A stretch of DNA of 64,000 bases from an uncultured Acetobacteraceae bacterium (GTDB taxonomy: Bacteria > Pseudomonadota > Alphaproteobacteria > Acetobacterales > Acetobacteraceae): the NCBI GenBank assembly GCA_903877125.1, contig CAIRCM010000167.1, positions 35,932 through 99,931 on the forward strand. Direction: 5' to 3'. Each line of letters begins with the position of its first letter. Position 1 is the stretch's first letter. The notes below the pieces were generated by a model. It ran no database searches. It was given only the letters and a program-made list of their open reading frames with translations, and was not told the DNA's origin. This document shows positions 8,158 to 14,598 of this stretch, piece by piece. Made by a program: the position numbers and the translations under genes.

Positions 8158-9113
8158 GGGCGGTACACCCCATCGCCCAGCGCGGAGGTCGCCTCGGGAT
8201 TAAGGCCGGGGGAGATACGGACCAGCCCGGGGCCGATGACGATCCCGGCGAGAACGGTGCGGGAGCCAGGGTTCTGGACCTTGATCCGTTCCCCATTCGC
8301 GCCGGATTCCAGCGCGACACCCTGGCCGGTGACCGATAAGCCGCCACTTTCCAGGCGCAACCGCACCAGTGAGCCGCGACGGACGATCAGTGGGCGCGTC
8401 AGATCGGCGGGATAGACCGGTTGGCCGGCCTGAATGGTGTGCGTCAGTTGCATGCCCGTTACCTGGTCCATGGAACGGACCGCGTCGCCGTGCAGGGTTC
8501 GGGCGCTGACACGGGCCATGTGGACATCGTCGGGGCCGACAACGCTGCCGGCGGTCAGTGTGGCTGTAGCGACCGGCAGATCCAGCATCGCCTGCACCTG
8601 CCCCGCGATGGGCAGGTTGATTGGCTCCATCCCTTCCCCGGACACCGAAAGCAGCGCCGAGAAACGGCCGAGCCGGCTGTCGTATTCCAACTGGGACACG
8701 AGCGGATGAGGGACACCGCCGAGCGGAATCAGCGGCGCGGTGAACCCGGTAAGCTCGATCACGCAGTCCGGCGATGCGCCAGCCGTGACAAGGGCGGACC
8801 GCACCGCCGCCAGGGCAGTGTCCCGGTTCATTGGGAAACCCGGCCGTTCGAGCACGGCCCGGTCCGCTGACGACGCGGGGGTCCAATCGACGTCGAACTG
8901 GCGAGCGATGGCGCGCAACTGCGCTGCCTCCACGACGATCCGCCCGCCAGGGGCTGGGCCGGGGCCAAGAACGCGGTCTCCCTGCTCGCCGGGATCGTCG
9001 AAGAGATCGCGCAGTTGCACGGTTGGGGTGTGCAGCGTGGTGGATGGGCGCAGCGTGGCGGCGGCCGCCGGGATCGTGCTGCACAGTATCAGAATGGCGG
9101 GAAGCTTGCGCAT
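8154..9113 (-). CDS. flgA: Flagellar basal body P-ring formation chaperone FlgA
   Basis: A 319-residue periplasmic protein with a short signal peptide (residues 1-18). The C-terminal SAF-type domain of FlgA lies at about 185-315, with AGSVVGPDDVHMARV, the AGQPVYPADLTRPLIVRRG strand pair and the end block ERIKVQNPGSRTVLAGIVIG. The N-terminal part is longer than in E. coli FlgA, as is common in alphaproteobacteria. FlgA escorts FlgI during P-ring assembly; here flgI is at 2.9-4.0 kb in another operon. It starts 4 bp after the flgG stop and overlaps flgH. Confidence 0.93.
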   Translation of the reverse strand: MRKLPAILILCSTIPAAAATLRPSTTLHTPTVQLRDLFDDPGEQGDRVLGPGPAPGGRIVVEAAQLRAIARQFDVDWTPASSADRAVLERPGFPMNRDTALAAVRSALVTAGASPDCVIELTGFTAPLIPLGGVPHPLVSQLEYDSRLGRFSALLSVSGEGMEPINLPIAGQVQAMLDLPVATATLTAGSVVGPDDVHMARVSARTLHGDAVRSMDQVTGMQLTHTIQAGQPVYPADLTRPLIVRRGSLVRLRLESGGLSVTGQGVALESGANGERIKVQNPGSRTVLAGIVIGPGLVRISPGLNPEATSALGDGVYRP

Positions 9114-9117
9114 GATG

Positions 9118-9903
9118 TCACCGCAGGTTGGTCAGAGTGGAGAGCATGTCGTTGGAGGTCGTGATCACCCGGCTGTTCATTTCGTAAGCGCGTTGTGCGG
9201 TGATCAGGTTGGTGATTTCGGTCACGACGTTGACGTTGGAGGTTTCGATAAATCCCTGCATGACCGATCCGAACCCGGCCGCCCCGGGATTACCGGTGAC
9301 CGGCGCGCCGGATGCCGCGGTCTGGAGGAACAGGTTGTCGCCCTGGGCATCCAGCCCGACCTCGTTGGGAAACACCGCCAGTTGCAGTTGTCCGATGGTC
9401 TGCGGCGCGGTCTGCCCGGCGATCGTCACCTGCACCTGTCCCGCGGTATTCACCGTCACGCTGGTCGCGGCGGCGGGGATCTGCAGCCCCGGCTGCACCG
9501 GGTAGCCGTCGGCGGTGACGATCGTGCCGTCCGGCGCCAGGCCGAACGTTCCGTCCCGCGTATAAGCGGTTTCGCCGCTGGGCATCGTTACCTGAAAATA
9601 CCCGTTGCCCTGCACCGCCATATCGAGGGAATTCGAGGTCTGCTGCAGGTTTCCCTGCTCGTTGATGCGATAGATCGCAGCGGTCTTCACCCCCAGCCCG
9701 ACCTGCGCGCCCGCGGGCAGCACGCTTCCGGATTCCGAACTGGAGGAACCCACACGTCGCAGGTTCTGGTACATCAAATCCTGGAACTCGGCGCGGCGGC
9801 GTTTGAAACCGGTCGTGGTCATGTTGGCGATGTTGTTGGAAATGACTTCGACATTGGTCTGCTGCGCCTGCATTCCGGTGCCGGCGATATCGAGGGAACG
9901 CAT
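9118..9903 (-). CDS. flgG: Flagellar distal rod protein FlgG
   Basis: A 261-residue axial protein that builds the distal rod. The N-terminal rod motif is SLDIAGTGMQAQQTNVEVIS, followed by NNIANMTTTGFKRRRAEFQD. The central segment PAGAQVGLGVKTAAIYRINEQ and the C-terminal NLITAQRAYEMNSRVI are the canonical FlgG marks. Length equals that of typical FlgG. ATG at 9903 follows GGAGG by about 8 bp, and the gene is 15 bp after flgF. Confidence 0.97.
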   Translation of the reverse strand: MRSLDIAGTGMQAQQTNVEVISNNIANMTTTGFKRRRAEFQDLMYQNLRRVGSSSSESGSVLPAGAQVGLGVKTAAIYRINEQGNLQQTSNSLDMAVQGNGYFQVTMPSGETAYTRDGTFGLAPDGTIVTADGYPVQPGLQIPAAATSVTVNTAGQVQVTIAGQTAPQTIGQLQLAVFPNEVGLDAQGDNLFLQTAASGAPVTGNPGAAGFGSVMQGFIETSNVNVVTEITNLITAQRAYEMNSRVITTSNDMLSTLTNLR

Positions 9904-9918
9904 CGTCAGGGCCTCCGA

Positions 9919-10659
9919 TCAACCGTTGGCGGGGAGCAGCTTGTCGATCGCGTTTTGCTGGCGATCGGATTCGGCCTGCACGTATTGGCTGACAAACTGA
10001 AATTCCTTTGAATCGTTCATCATGCGGGTCAGTTCCATGACGGGTTGGACGTTGGATTCCTCCAGCGCGCCTTGCACGATGCCCGGCGCGGTCACCGGCG
10101 CGGTGCCGGTCGGGGCATTCAGCAGGGTCGCGCCCTCGGTCTGGAGTTTCGCGGGGTCGTTGGGCTTCACGACACCGATCTTTCCCAGGGGACCGGTGTC
10201 GCCGGAGAGAGTACCGTCCCCCGCGATGGCCAGATGCGTCGTGCTGGGCGGAATGCGGATCGGCTGGCCGTTGCTGTCCAGCACCGCATTGCCGTTGCTG
10301 TCGGCCAACGTGCCGTCCGGGGTGGCGCCGAACCGTCCGTCGCGAGTCAGGCGCACACCGCGGGGCGTGTTGACGGTAAAGTAGCCGTCGCCGGTCAGCG
10401 CGAGATCGTAGGTATTGCCGGTATGCGACAGCGCGCCCTGTTGCAGGTCCCGCCAGGTCGAAAGATCCTGCGTATAGGCCAGCACCCGCCCACCGCGTGG
10501 CACGTCGGTCCCGGTTTGCTTACTGAGCCAATCGCCGAACTGCATCTGTTCGCGTTTGAATCCAGGCGTGTTGGCGTTGGCGAGGTTGTTGGCGGTGACG
10601 TCCATCGCATGCTGTTGGGCGATAAGACGGGAGGCTGCGATCGCGCTGTTCAAGTCCAT
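9919..10659 (-). CDS. flgF: Flagellar proximal rod protein FlgF
   Basis: A 246-residue axial rod protein and first gene of the flgF-flgG-flgA-flgH operon. It shares the N-terminal flg_bb_rod motif (ASRLIAQQHAMDVTANNLAN, then ANTPGFKREQ) and the C-terminal helix with FlgG. It differs by the FlgF-type middle with DLALTGDGYFTVNTPRG and the end VMELTRMMNDSKEFQFVSQY. A sigma-54 element 37 bp upstream of the start would drive the operon. The ribosome site before ATG 10659 is weak. Confidence 0.94.
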   Translation of the reverse strand: MDLNSAIAASRLIAQQHAMDVTANNLANANTPGFKREQMQFGDWLSKQTGTDVPRGGRVLAYTQDLSTWRDLQQGALSHTGNTYDLALTGDGYFTVNTPRGVRLTRDGRFGATPDGTLADSNGNAVLDSNGQPIRIPPSTTHLAIAGDGTLSGDTGPLGKIGVVKPNDPAKLQTEGATLLNAPTGTAPVTAPGIVQGALEESNVQPVMELTRMMNDSKEFQFVSQYVQAESDRQQNAIDKLLPANG

Positions 10660-10695
10660 GGCTGCGGCATCCGGAAGCTGGTTGCCCGCCTCGGA

Positions 10696-10710
10696 GCAAG
10701 CGGTATGCCA
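10696..10710 (-). promoter_or_regulatory. Sigma-54 promoter for the flgFGAH operon
   Basis: On the minus strand TGGCATACCGCTTGC matches the -24/-12 consensus (TGGCA and TTGC with correct spacing, two mismatches in the less conserved CG). Transcription would begin near 10685, giving a leader of about 26 bases before flgF. Confidence 0.7.
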
Positions 10711-10845
10711 CCGGGCTGGCCAGTGCCAAGCCTATGATTTGACACGACGATTGCCTCTATCGCCGATCGCGGCCCGGCACGGGGAACCCGCGGCGGCGGA
10801 CAAAAACGCCCCCGCCGGCAAAAAATGCCGCCCGGCTGGGTTTCC

Positions 10846-10860
10846 TTAACGTTTTATTAA
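10846..10860. promoter_or_regulatory. CtrA-type box upstream of fliL-fliM
   Basis: TTAACGTTTTATTAA is an exact TTAA-N7-TTAA CtrA site, followed by C so that the right half can serve as a TTAAC -35 element. It ends 24 bp before the fliL ATG. If the usual CtrA promoter geometry holds, transcription would start at or next to the start codon, giving a leaderless or nearly leaderless message. Confidence 0.75.
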
Positions 10861-10884
10861 CCCTTCACTGTCAGGCTTCGCGAC

Positions 10885-11391
10885 ATGAGCGCCAAGCCCG
10901 ACCCCAAACCCGCCGAGGGCGACCCGCCGCCCGCCAAATCCGGCAAGCGGAAGAAGCTGATCATGCTCGCCGTGCCCTTGATACTGGTGCTGGCCGGGGC
11001 GGGTCTGTGGTTCACCGGCATTCTGCCCAAGATGCTTGGGATGCAGAAGGAGGAACCGAAGAAGGAGGAGGCCGCCAAGCCCGCCGTGCCCATCTATGTC
11101 GATATGCCCGACATGGTGGCCAATCTGAACGGCGACCCGCGTCATCCCAGCTATCTGAAGTTGCAATCCCGCCTGGAAGTGTCGAAGCAGGAAGATGTCG
11201 AGAAGGTCAAACAGTCGATGCCCCGCCTGCTCGATCTGTTCCAGACCTACCTGCGGGAGATGCGGCCGGACGAGTTGCGCGGCTCCGCCGGCACGTATCG
11301 CCTGCGGGAGGAATTGATCGCGCGGGCAAATGTGGCCGTCGCTCCGGCAAAGGTGAACGATGTGCTGTTCACCCAGATGCTGATCCAATGA
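10885..11391 (+). CDS. fliL: Flagellar basal body-associated protein FliL
   Basis: A 168-residue inner-membrane protein that sits around the stator and supports torque generation. A charged Lys/Pro-rich cytoplasmic head (residues 1-31) leads to one membrane helix (about 32-52) and a Lys/Glu linker. The periplasmic SPFH-like FliL domain ends in the family-typical LIARANVAVAPAKVNDVLFTQMLIQ region. It heads the operon with fliM and overlaps it by 4 bp (ATGA). No clear Shine-Dalgarno site precedes ATG 10885, consistent with the leaderless reading suggested by the CtrA box. Confidence 0.94.
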   Translation: MSAKPDPKPAEGDPPPAKSGKRKKLIMLAVPLILVLAGAGLWFTGILPKMLGMQKEEPKKEEAAKPAVPIYVDMPDMVANLNGDPRHPSYLKLQSRLEVSKQEDVEKVKQSMPRLLDLFQTYLREMRPDELRGSAGTYRLREELIARANVAVAPAKVNDVLFTQMLIQ

Positions 11392-12440
11392 GCGAGTCGG
11401 AAGAAGACCTCGCCGCCGCCTGGGGTGCCGAGACGGAAGCGGCGGCGACCGGCGAGCCGGCGCAGCCCGCTCGGGTATTGAACCAGGCGGAAATCGACAG
11501 CCTGTTGGGGTTCGACGATGAACCTTCGGGCGGCGACGCACGCACGGGTATGCAACGGATCATCAGTTCGGGGTTGGTGTCGTACGAACGGCTGCCGATG
11601 CTCGAGATCGTGTACGATCGCCTGGTACGCATCATGTCGACATCGTTGCGTAATTTTACCAGCGACAACGTTGAAGTCGGAATCGACAACATTCTTTCTC
11701 TCCGGTTCGGCGACTACCTGAATTCGATCCCGTTGCCGGCGATGCTGGCGGTCTTCAAAGCCGAGGAGTGGGACAATTACGGTCTGATGGTGGTCGATTC
11801 CGCGCTGATCTACTCCATCGTCGACGTGCTTCTGGGCGGGCGGCGGGGCACCGCGGCGATGCGGATCGAAGGCCGGCCGTACACCACCATCGAACGCACG
11901 TTGGTCGAGCGTCTGATCACGGTCGTGTTGGCCGATCTTTCGGCGAGTTTCGACCCGATCTGCCCGGTCACGTTCCGGTTCGAGCGGCTGGAGGTGAACC
12001 CCCGGTTCGCCACGATCAGCCGCCTGTCGAATGCCGCCATTCTCGCCCGTCTGCGCATCGATATGGAGGATCGGGGCGGCAGCATGGCGCTGCTGCTGCC
12101 GTACGCGACGCTGGAACCGGTGCGCGAACTGTTGTTGCAGCAGTTCATGGGCGAGAAGTTCGGCCGGGATTCGATCTGGGAAACCCATCTGGCCGAAGAA
12201 CTTTGGGCGACCGATGTCGAGTTGGAGGTCGTGCTCGACGAACAGACCGTGCGGCTGTCCGACGTGGTCAATCTCGTGCCCGGTTCGCACATCGTCCTGA
12301 ACACGGTGCCCGGCGCAACCGTACAGATCAGCTGCGGGTCGGTCCGCCTGTTCGAGGGGCGGGTTGGCCGCCGCAAGAACCACATCGCGGTGCGGATCGA
12401 GCGTGAAATCCCACGCCCCCAACAAAATGAAAGAAATTGA
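11388..12440 (+). CDS. fliM: Flagellar motor switch protein FliM
   Basis: A 350-residue C-ring subunit that binds phospho-CheY and switches rotation direction. The N-terminal peptide contains LNQAEIDSLLGF (residues 31-42), the CheY-binding EIDxLL motif. It sits unusually far from the start because of an Ala/Glu-rich extension of about 30 residues. The middle domain spans about 60-245, with LPMLEIVYDRLVR near 61-73, and a C-terminal SpoA domain lies at about 270-345. ATG 11388 overlaps the fliL stop. An upstream extension of the same frame lies within fliL and is not used. Confidence 0.96.
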   Translation: MSESEEDLAAAWGAETEAAATGEPAQPARVLNQAEIDSLLGFDDEPSGGDARTGMQRIISSGLVSYERLPMLEIVYDRLVRIMSTSLRNFTSDNVEVGIDNILSLRFGDYLNSIPLPAMLAVFKAEEWDNYGLMVVDSALIYSIVDVLLGGRRGTAAMRIEGRPYTTIERTLVERLITVVLADLSASFDPICPVTFRFERLEVNPRFATISRLSNAAILARLRIDMEDRGGSMALLLPYATLEPVRELLLQQFMGEKFGRDSIWETHLAEELWATDVELEVVLDEQTVRLSDVVNLVPGSHIVLNTVPGATVQISCGSVRLFEGRVGRRKNHIAVRIEREIPRPQQNERN

Positions 12441-12445
12441 TTCCG

Positions 12446-12460
12446 TTAACCTTTTCTTAA
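12446..12460. promoter_or_regulatory. CtrA-type box between fliM and the DUF6468 gene
   Basis: TTAACCTTTTCTTAA is an exact TTAA-N7-TTAA site in the 36-bp gap after fliM. It could give the downstream genes (DUF6468, motE-like, cheY, cheZ) their own CtrA-dependent start inside the operon. Confidence 0.7.
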
Positions 12461-12476
12461 CCAAGGCGTGCCCAGA

Positions 12477-12908
12477 ATGCCCGGTATGGAATGGATCCTC
12501 GAACTTGCCCTGAGCGGCCTGCTGCTTGCCACGTTGTTCCACGCGCTGCGGCTGGAACGCGCGTTGGGTGTGCTGAAGCGCGACCGGACGGCGCTGGAAG
12601 CCCTTGTCGCCGGGTTCAATGCGAGCACCTCGCAGGCCGAAACCAGCATCGGGCGGCTGCGGCAGGCGGCGGACGGGGCCGGACGGGATATCGCCCAGCG
12701 GATCGATACGGCGACGACGCTGAAGGACGATCTGGCCTTTCTGATCGAACGGGGCGACCGCCTCGCCGACCGGATGGAGCATCTGGTGCGCCAGGGTCGG
12801 CCGCTGGCCGCCCCGGTGCCCGCTTTGGCGGAAATCGCCGAACCCGAAGCCCGGCTGCGCAGCCAGGCCGAACGCGACTTGTTGCAGGCGCTTAGGATGG
12901 CACGATGA
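12477..12908 (+). CDS. DUF6468 protein, PflI-like (flagellar positioning)
   Basis: A 143-residue protein with one N-terminal membrane helix (MEWILELALSGLLLATLF) and a long helical, probably coiled-coil, cytoplasmic part rich in Ala, Arg and Glu (residues 20-140). Size, topology and the place right after fliL-fliM match the DUF6468 family that includes PflI of Caulobacter, which helps place the flagellum at the pole. I recall this family from context; no catalytic motif is expected. ATG at 12477 has AAGG 10 bp before it. GTG 12468 and ATG 12486 are in-frame alternatives, the last fitting a leaderless start from the CtrA box. It overlaps the next gene by 4 bp. Confidence 0.65.
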   Translation: MPGMEWILELALSGLLLATLFHALRLERALGVLKRDRTALEALVAGFNASTSQAETSIGRLRQAADGAGRDIAQRIDTATTLKDDLAFLIERGDRLADRMEHLVRQGRPLAAPVPALAEIAEPEARLRSQAERDLLQALRMAR

Positions 12909-13558
12909 GGCTGGAGGTACCCACTCCCCGCCTGCTGCCGCTGACCATCCTGGCGTTGGTCGGGGTACTGGGTTTGAAGGCGCTTTGGCTGTTCGACGCG
13001 TGGAAACCGGCCATGGTTGGCGCGGCGCGCGCGGCGGGACACGAACAAAGGCCGGCGGACCCACCGAAGCCGCCACCGCCCCCCCCCTCGGCGCCCCCCC
13101 CGGCGGAGGCACAACCTCCGGCACCCGCACCAGTCAGCGACAGCGAGCGGACGGTGCTGCTTGAGCTGCGTCAGCGGCGCGAGGAACTCGAACGCCGCGA
13201 CGCCACCATCGGCGCCCGCGAATCGGTGCTGATCGCGACCGAACAGAAGATCGATGCCCGACTGAAGGAGTTGCGGGATCTGCAGGGCCAGCTCGCCGGT
13301 CTCGATGCGCAACGCCAGCAGCGGGAAGAGGCGAACTGGCAAAGCCTCGTGAAGGTCTACGAAACGATGAAGCCGCGGGAAGCGGCGGCGATCTTCAACG
13401 ACCTTCAGATGCCGGTACTGCTGCCGCTGATCGGACACATGAAGGAAGCCAAAGCCGCGGCGATCCTGGCGGCGATGGCGCCGGACAAGGCCCGCGACGT
13501 AACGGCGCAATTGGCGAAAGCCAAAGGCCGCCTCGACACACCACCTCCGAAAAGCTGA
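12905..13558 (+). CDS. MotE family protein (MgtE_N-like domain)
   Basis: A 217-residue protein: one membrane anchor (residues 12-30), a Pro-rich periplasmic linker (about 52-75), a coiled coil (80-145), and a C-terminal helical domain (about 145-215) with VYETMKPREAAAIFNDLQ and AAILAAMAPDKARDVTAQLA. The last block is the MgtE N-terminal-like fold found in MotE, the periplasmic partner that stabilises MotC in Sinorhizobium. Here no motC is near, so its partner is uncertain. ATG overlaps the DUF6468 stop (ATGA). The linker is encoded by runs of 8 and 9 C residues (13079-13101) that could be slippage-prone, though the frame is intact. Confidence 0.78.
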   Translation: MRLEVPTPRLLPLTILALVGVLGLKALWLFDAWKPAMVGAARAAGHEQRPADPPKPPPPPPSAPPPAEAQPPAPAPVSDSERTVLLELRQRREELERRDATIGARESVLIATEQKIDARLKELRDLQGQLAGLDAQRQQREEANWQSLVKVYETMKPREAAAIFNDLQMPVLLPLIGHMKEAKAAAILAAMAPDKARDVTAQLAKAKGRLDTPPPKS

Positions 13559-13573
13559 AAGGAACCCTGACCC

Positions 13574-13960
13574 ATGCCGATCGATAAATCGATGAATGTG
13601 CTCATCGTGGACGACTACAAGACAATGTTGCGGATCATCCGCAACCTGCTGAAGCAGATCGAATTCAACAATGTCGAGGAAGCGTCGGACGGCGCCGAAG
13701 CACTGTCGAAATTGCGCAGCGGCAACTATGGCCTGGTCATCAGCGACTGGAACATGGCGCCGATGACGGGTCTACAGTTGTTGCAGGAGGTTCGGGCCGA
13801 CGGACGTCTGAAACAGACGCCGTTCATCATGATCACGGCGGAAAGCAAGACCGAGAACGTCGTCGCGGCGAAGGCGGCAGGCGTATCGAACTACATCGTC
13901 AAACCGTTCAACGCGGAAACGCTGAAGGACAAGATCGAAAAGGTGCTGGGGCATGCCTGA
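13574..13960 (+). CDS. cheY: Chemotaxis response regulator CheY
   Basis: A 128-residue stand-alone receiver domain. The acidic pair is in LIVDDYK (Asp13-Asp14), the phosphoacceptor is Asp58 in VISDWNM, the switch Thr is Thr88 in MITAES, and Lys110 is in YIVKPF. The DWNM-P pattern and the length are those of true CheY. Phospho-CheY would bind FliM, encoded 1.1 kb upstream. GAAAGGAA precedes ATG 13574. The gene overlaps cheZ by 8 bp. A second cheY is in the chemotaxis operon at 37.6 kb. Confidence 0.95.
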   Translation: MPIDKSMNVLIVDDYKTMLRIIRNLLKQIEFNNVEEASDGAEALSKLRSGNYGLVISDWNMAPMTGLQLLQEVRADGRLKQTPFIMITAESKTENVVAAKAAGVSNYIVKPFNAETLKDKIEKVLGHA

Positions 13961-14597
13961 TCAGCACGCCCGCCGCGACGTCCTTTTGGCCGAACGGCTC
14001 GCGGAAATCAGGGCCAACCGGCCGGAGACAGACACTGAACTGGTAGCGGAGGTAGTACGTGCCGTGCTGACGACAATGAGCGGCGATTTAACAGTCCACG
14101 ACACGGCCTTGCTGCTGGAGGTGGAGGAACTCGGGCGCACGATCGCCAATGCCAAGCTCGAAATCGCGGCGTTGAAGGTGGACGACATCACCGGCAGTCA
14201 TATTCCTTTCGCCACGGACGAGTTGGACGCGATCGTGGCGCACACGGCGACCGCCACCGACGCGATTTTGGAAAGTTGCGAGACCCTGGACGCGGTCGCC
14301 GGCACCGTTTCGGGCGAGACGGCCGACAAGTTGCAGGACGCGACCACACGGATTTACGAGGCGTGCAGTTTCCAGGACATCACCGGGCAACGAATCACCA
14401 AGGTTGTCACGACACTGAAGACAATCGAGGAGAAGGTGGCCCGCAACATAGCAACATTCGGCCACAAGACGGCCGCGCTTCCTTCGTTGCCCGCGGTGGT
14501 ACTGACACCTGAGGAAGAACTACTTAACGGTCCGCAACTGCCGCGTCAAGCAATGGATCAAACCGACATCGACAAGCTGATGTCGAGCTTCGATTGA
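13953..14597 (+). CDS. cheZ: Protein phosphatase CheZ
   Basis: A 214-residue phosphatase of phospho-CheY. The long helical hairpin contains CSFQDITGQRITKV, in which Asp142 and Gln146 correspond to E. coli Asp143 and Gln147, the Mg2+-contacting and catalytic residues. The C-terminal peptide QTDIDKLMSSFD is the CheY-binding tail, joined by a flexible linker. Translational coupling to cheY is likely, since the ATG lies inside the last cheY codons. Confidence 0.95.
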   Translation: MPDQHARRDVLLAERLAEIRANRPETDTELVAEVVRAVLTTMSGDLTVHDTALLLEVEELGRTIANAKLEIAALKVDDITGSHIPFATDELDAIVAHTATATDAILESCETLDAVAGTVSGETADKLQDATTRIYEACSFQDITGQRITKVVTTLKTIEEKVARNIATFGHKTAALPSLPAVVLTPEEELLNGPQLPRQAMDQTDIDKLMSSFD

Positions 14598-14598
14598 C

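Noticed and set aside
11247..13130. A 627-residue minus-strand open frame opposite fliM and its neighbours
   Set aside because: It is a shadow of fliM and the following genes; the sequence has no family-like features and is rich in Arg, Gln and His.
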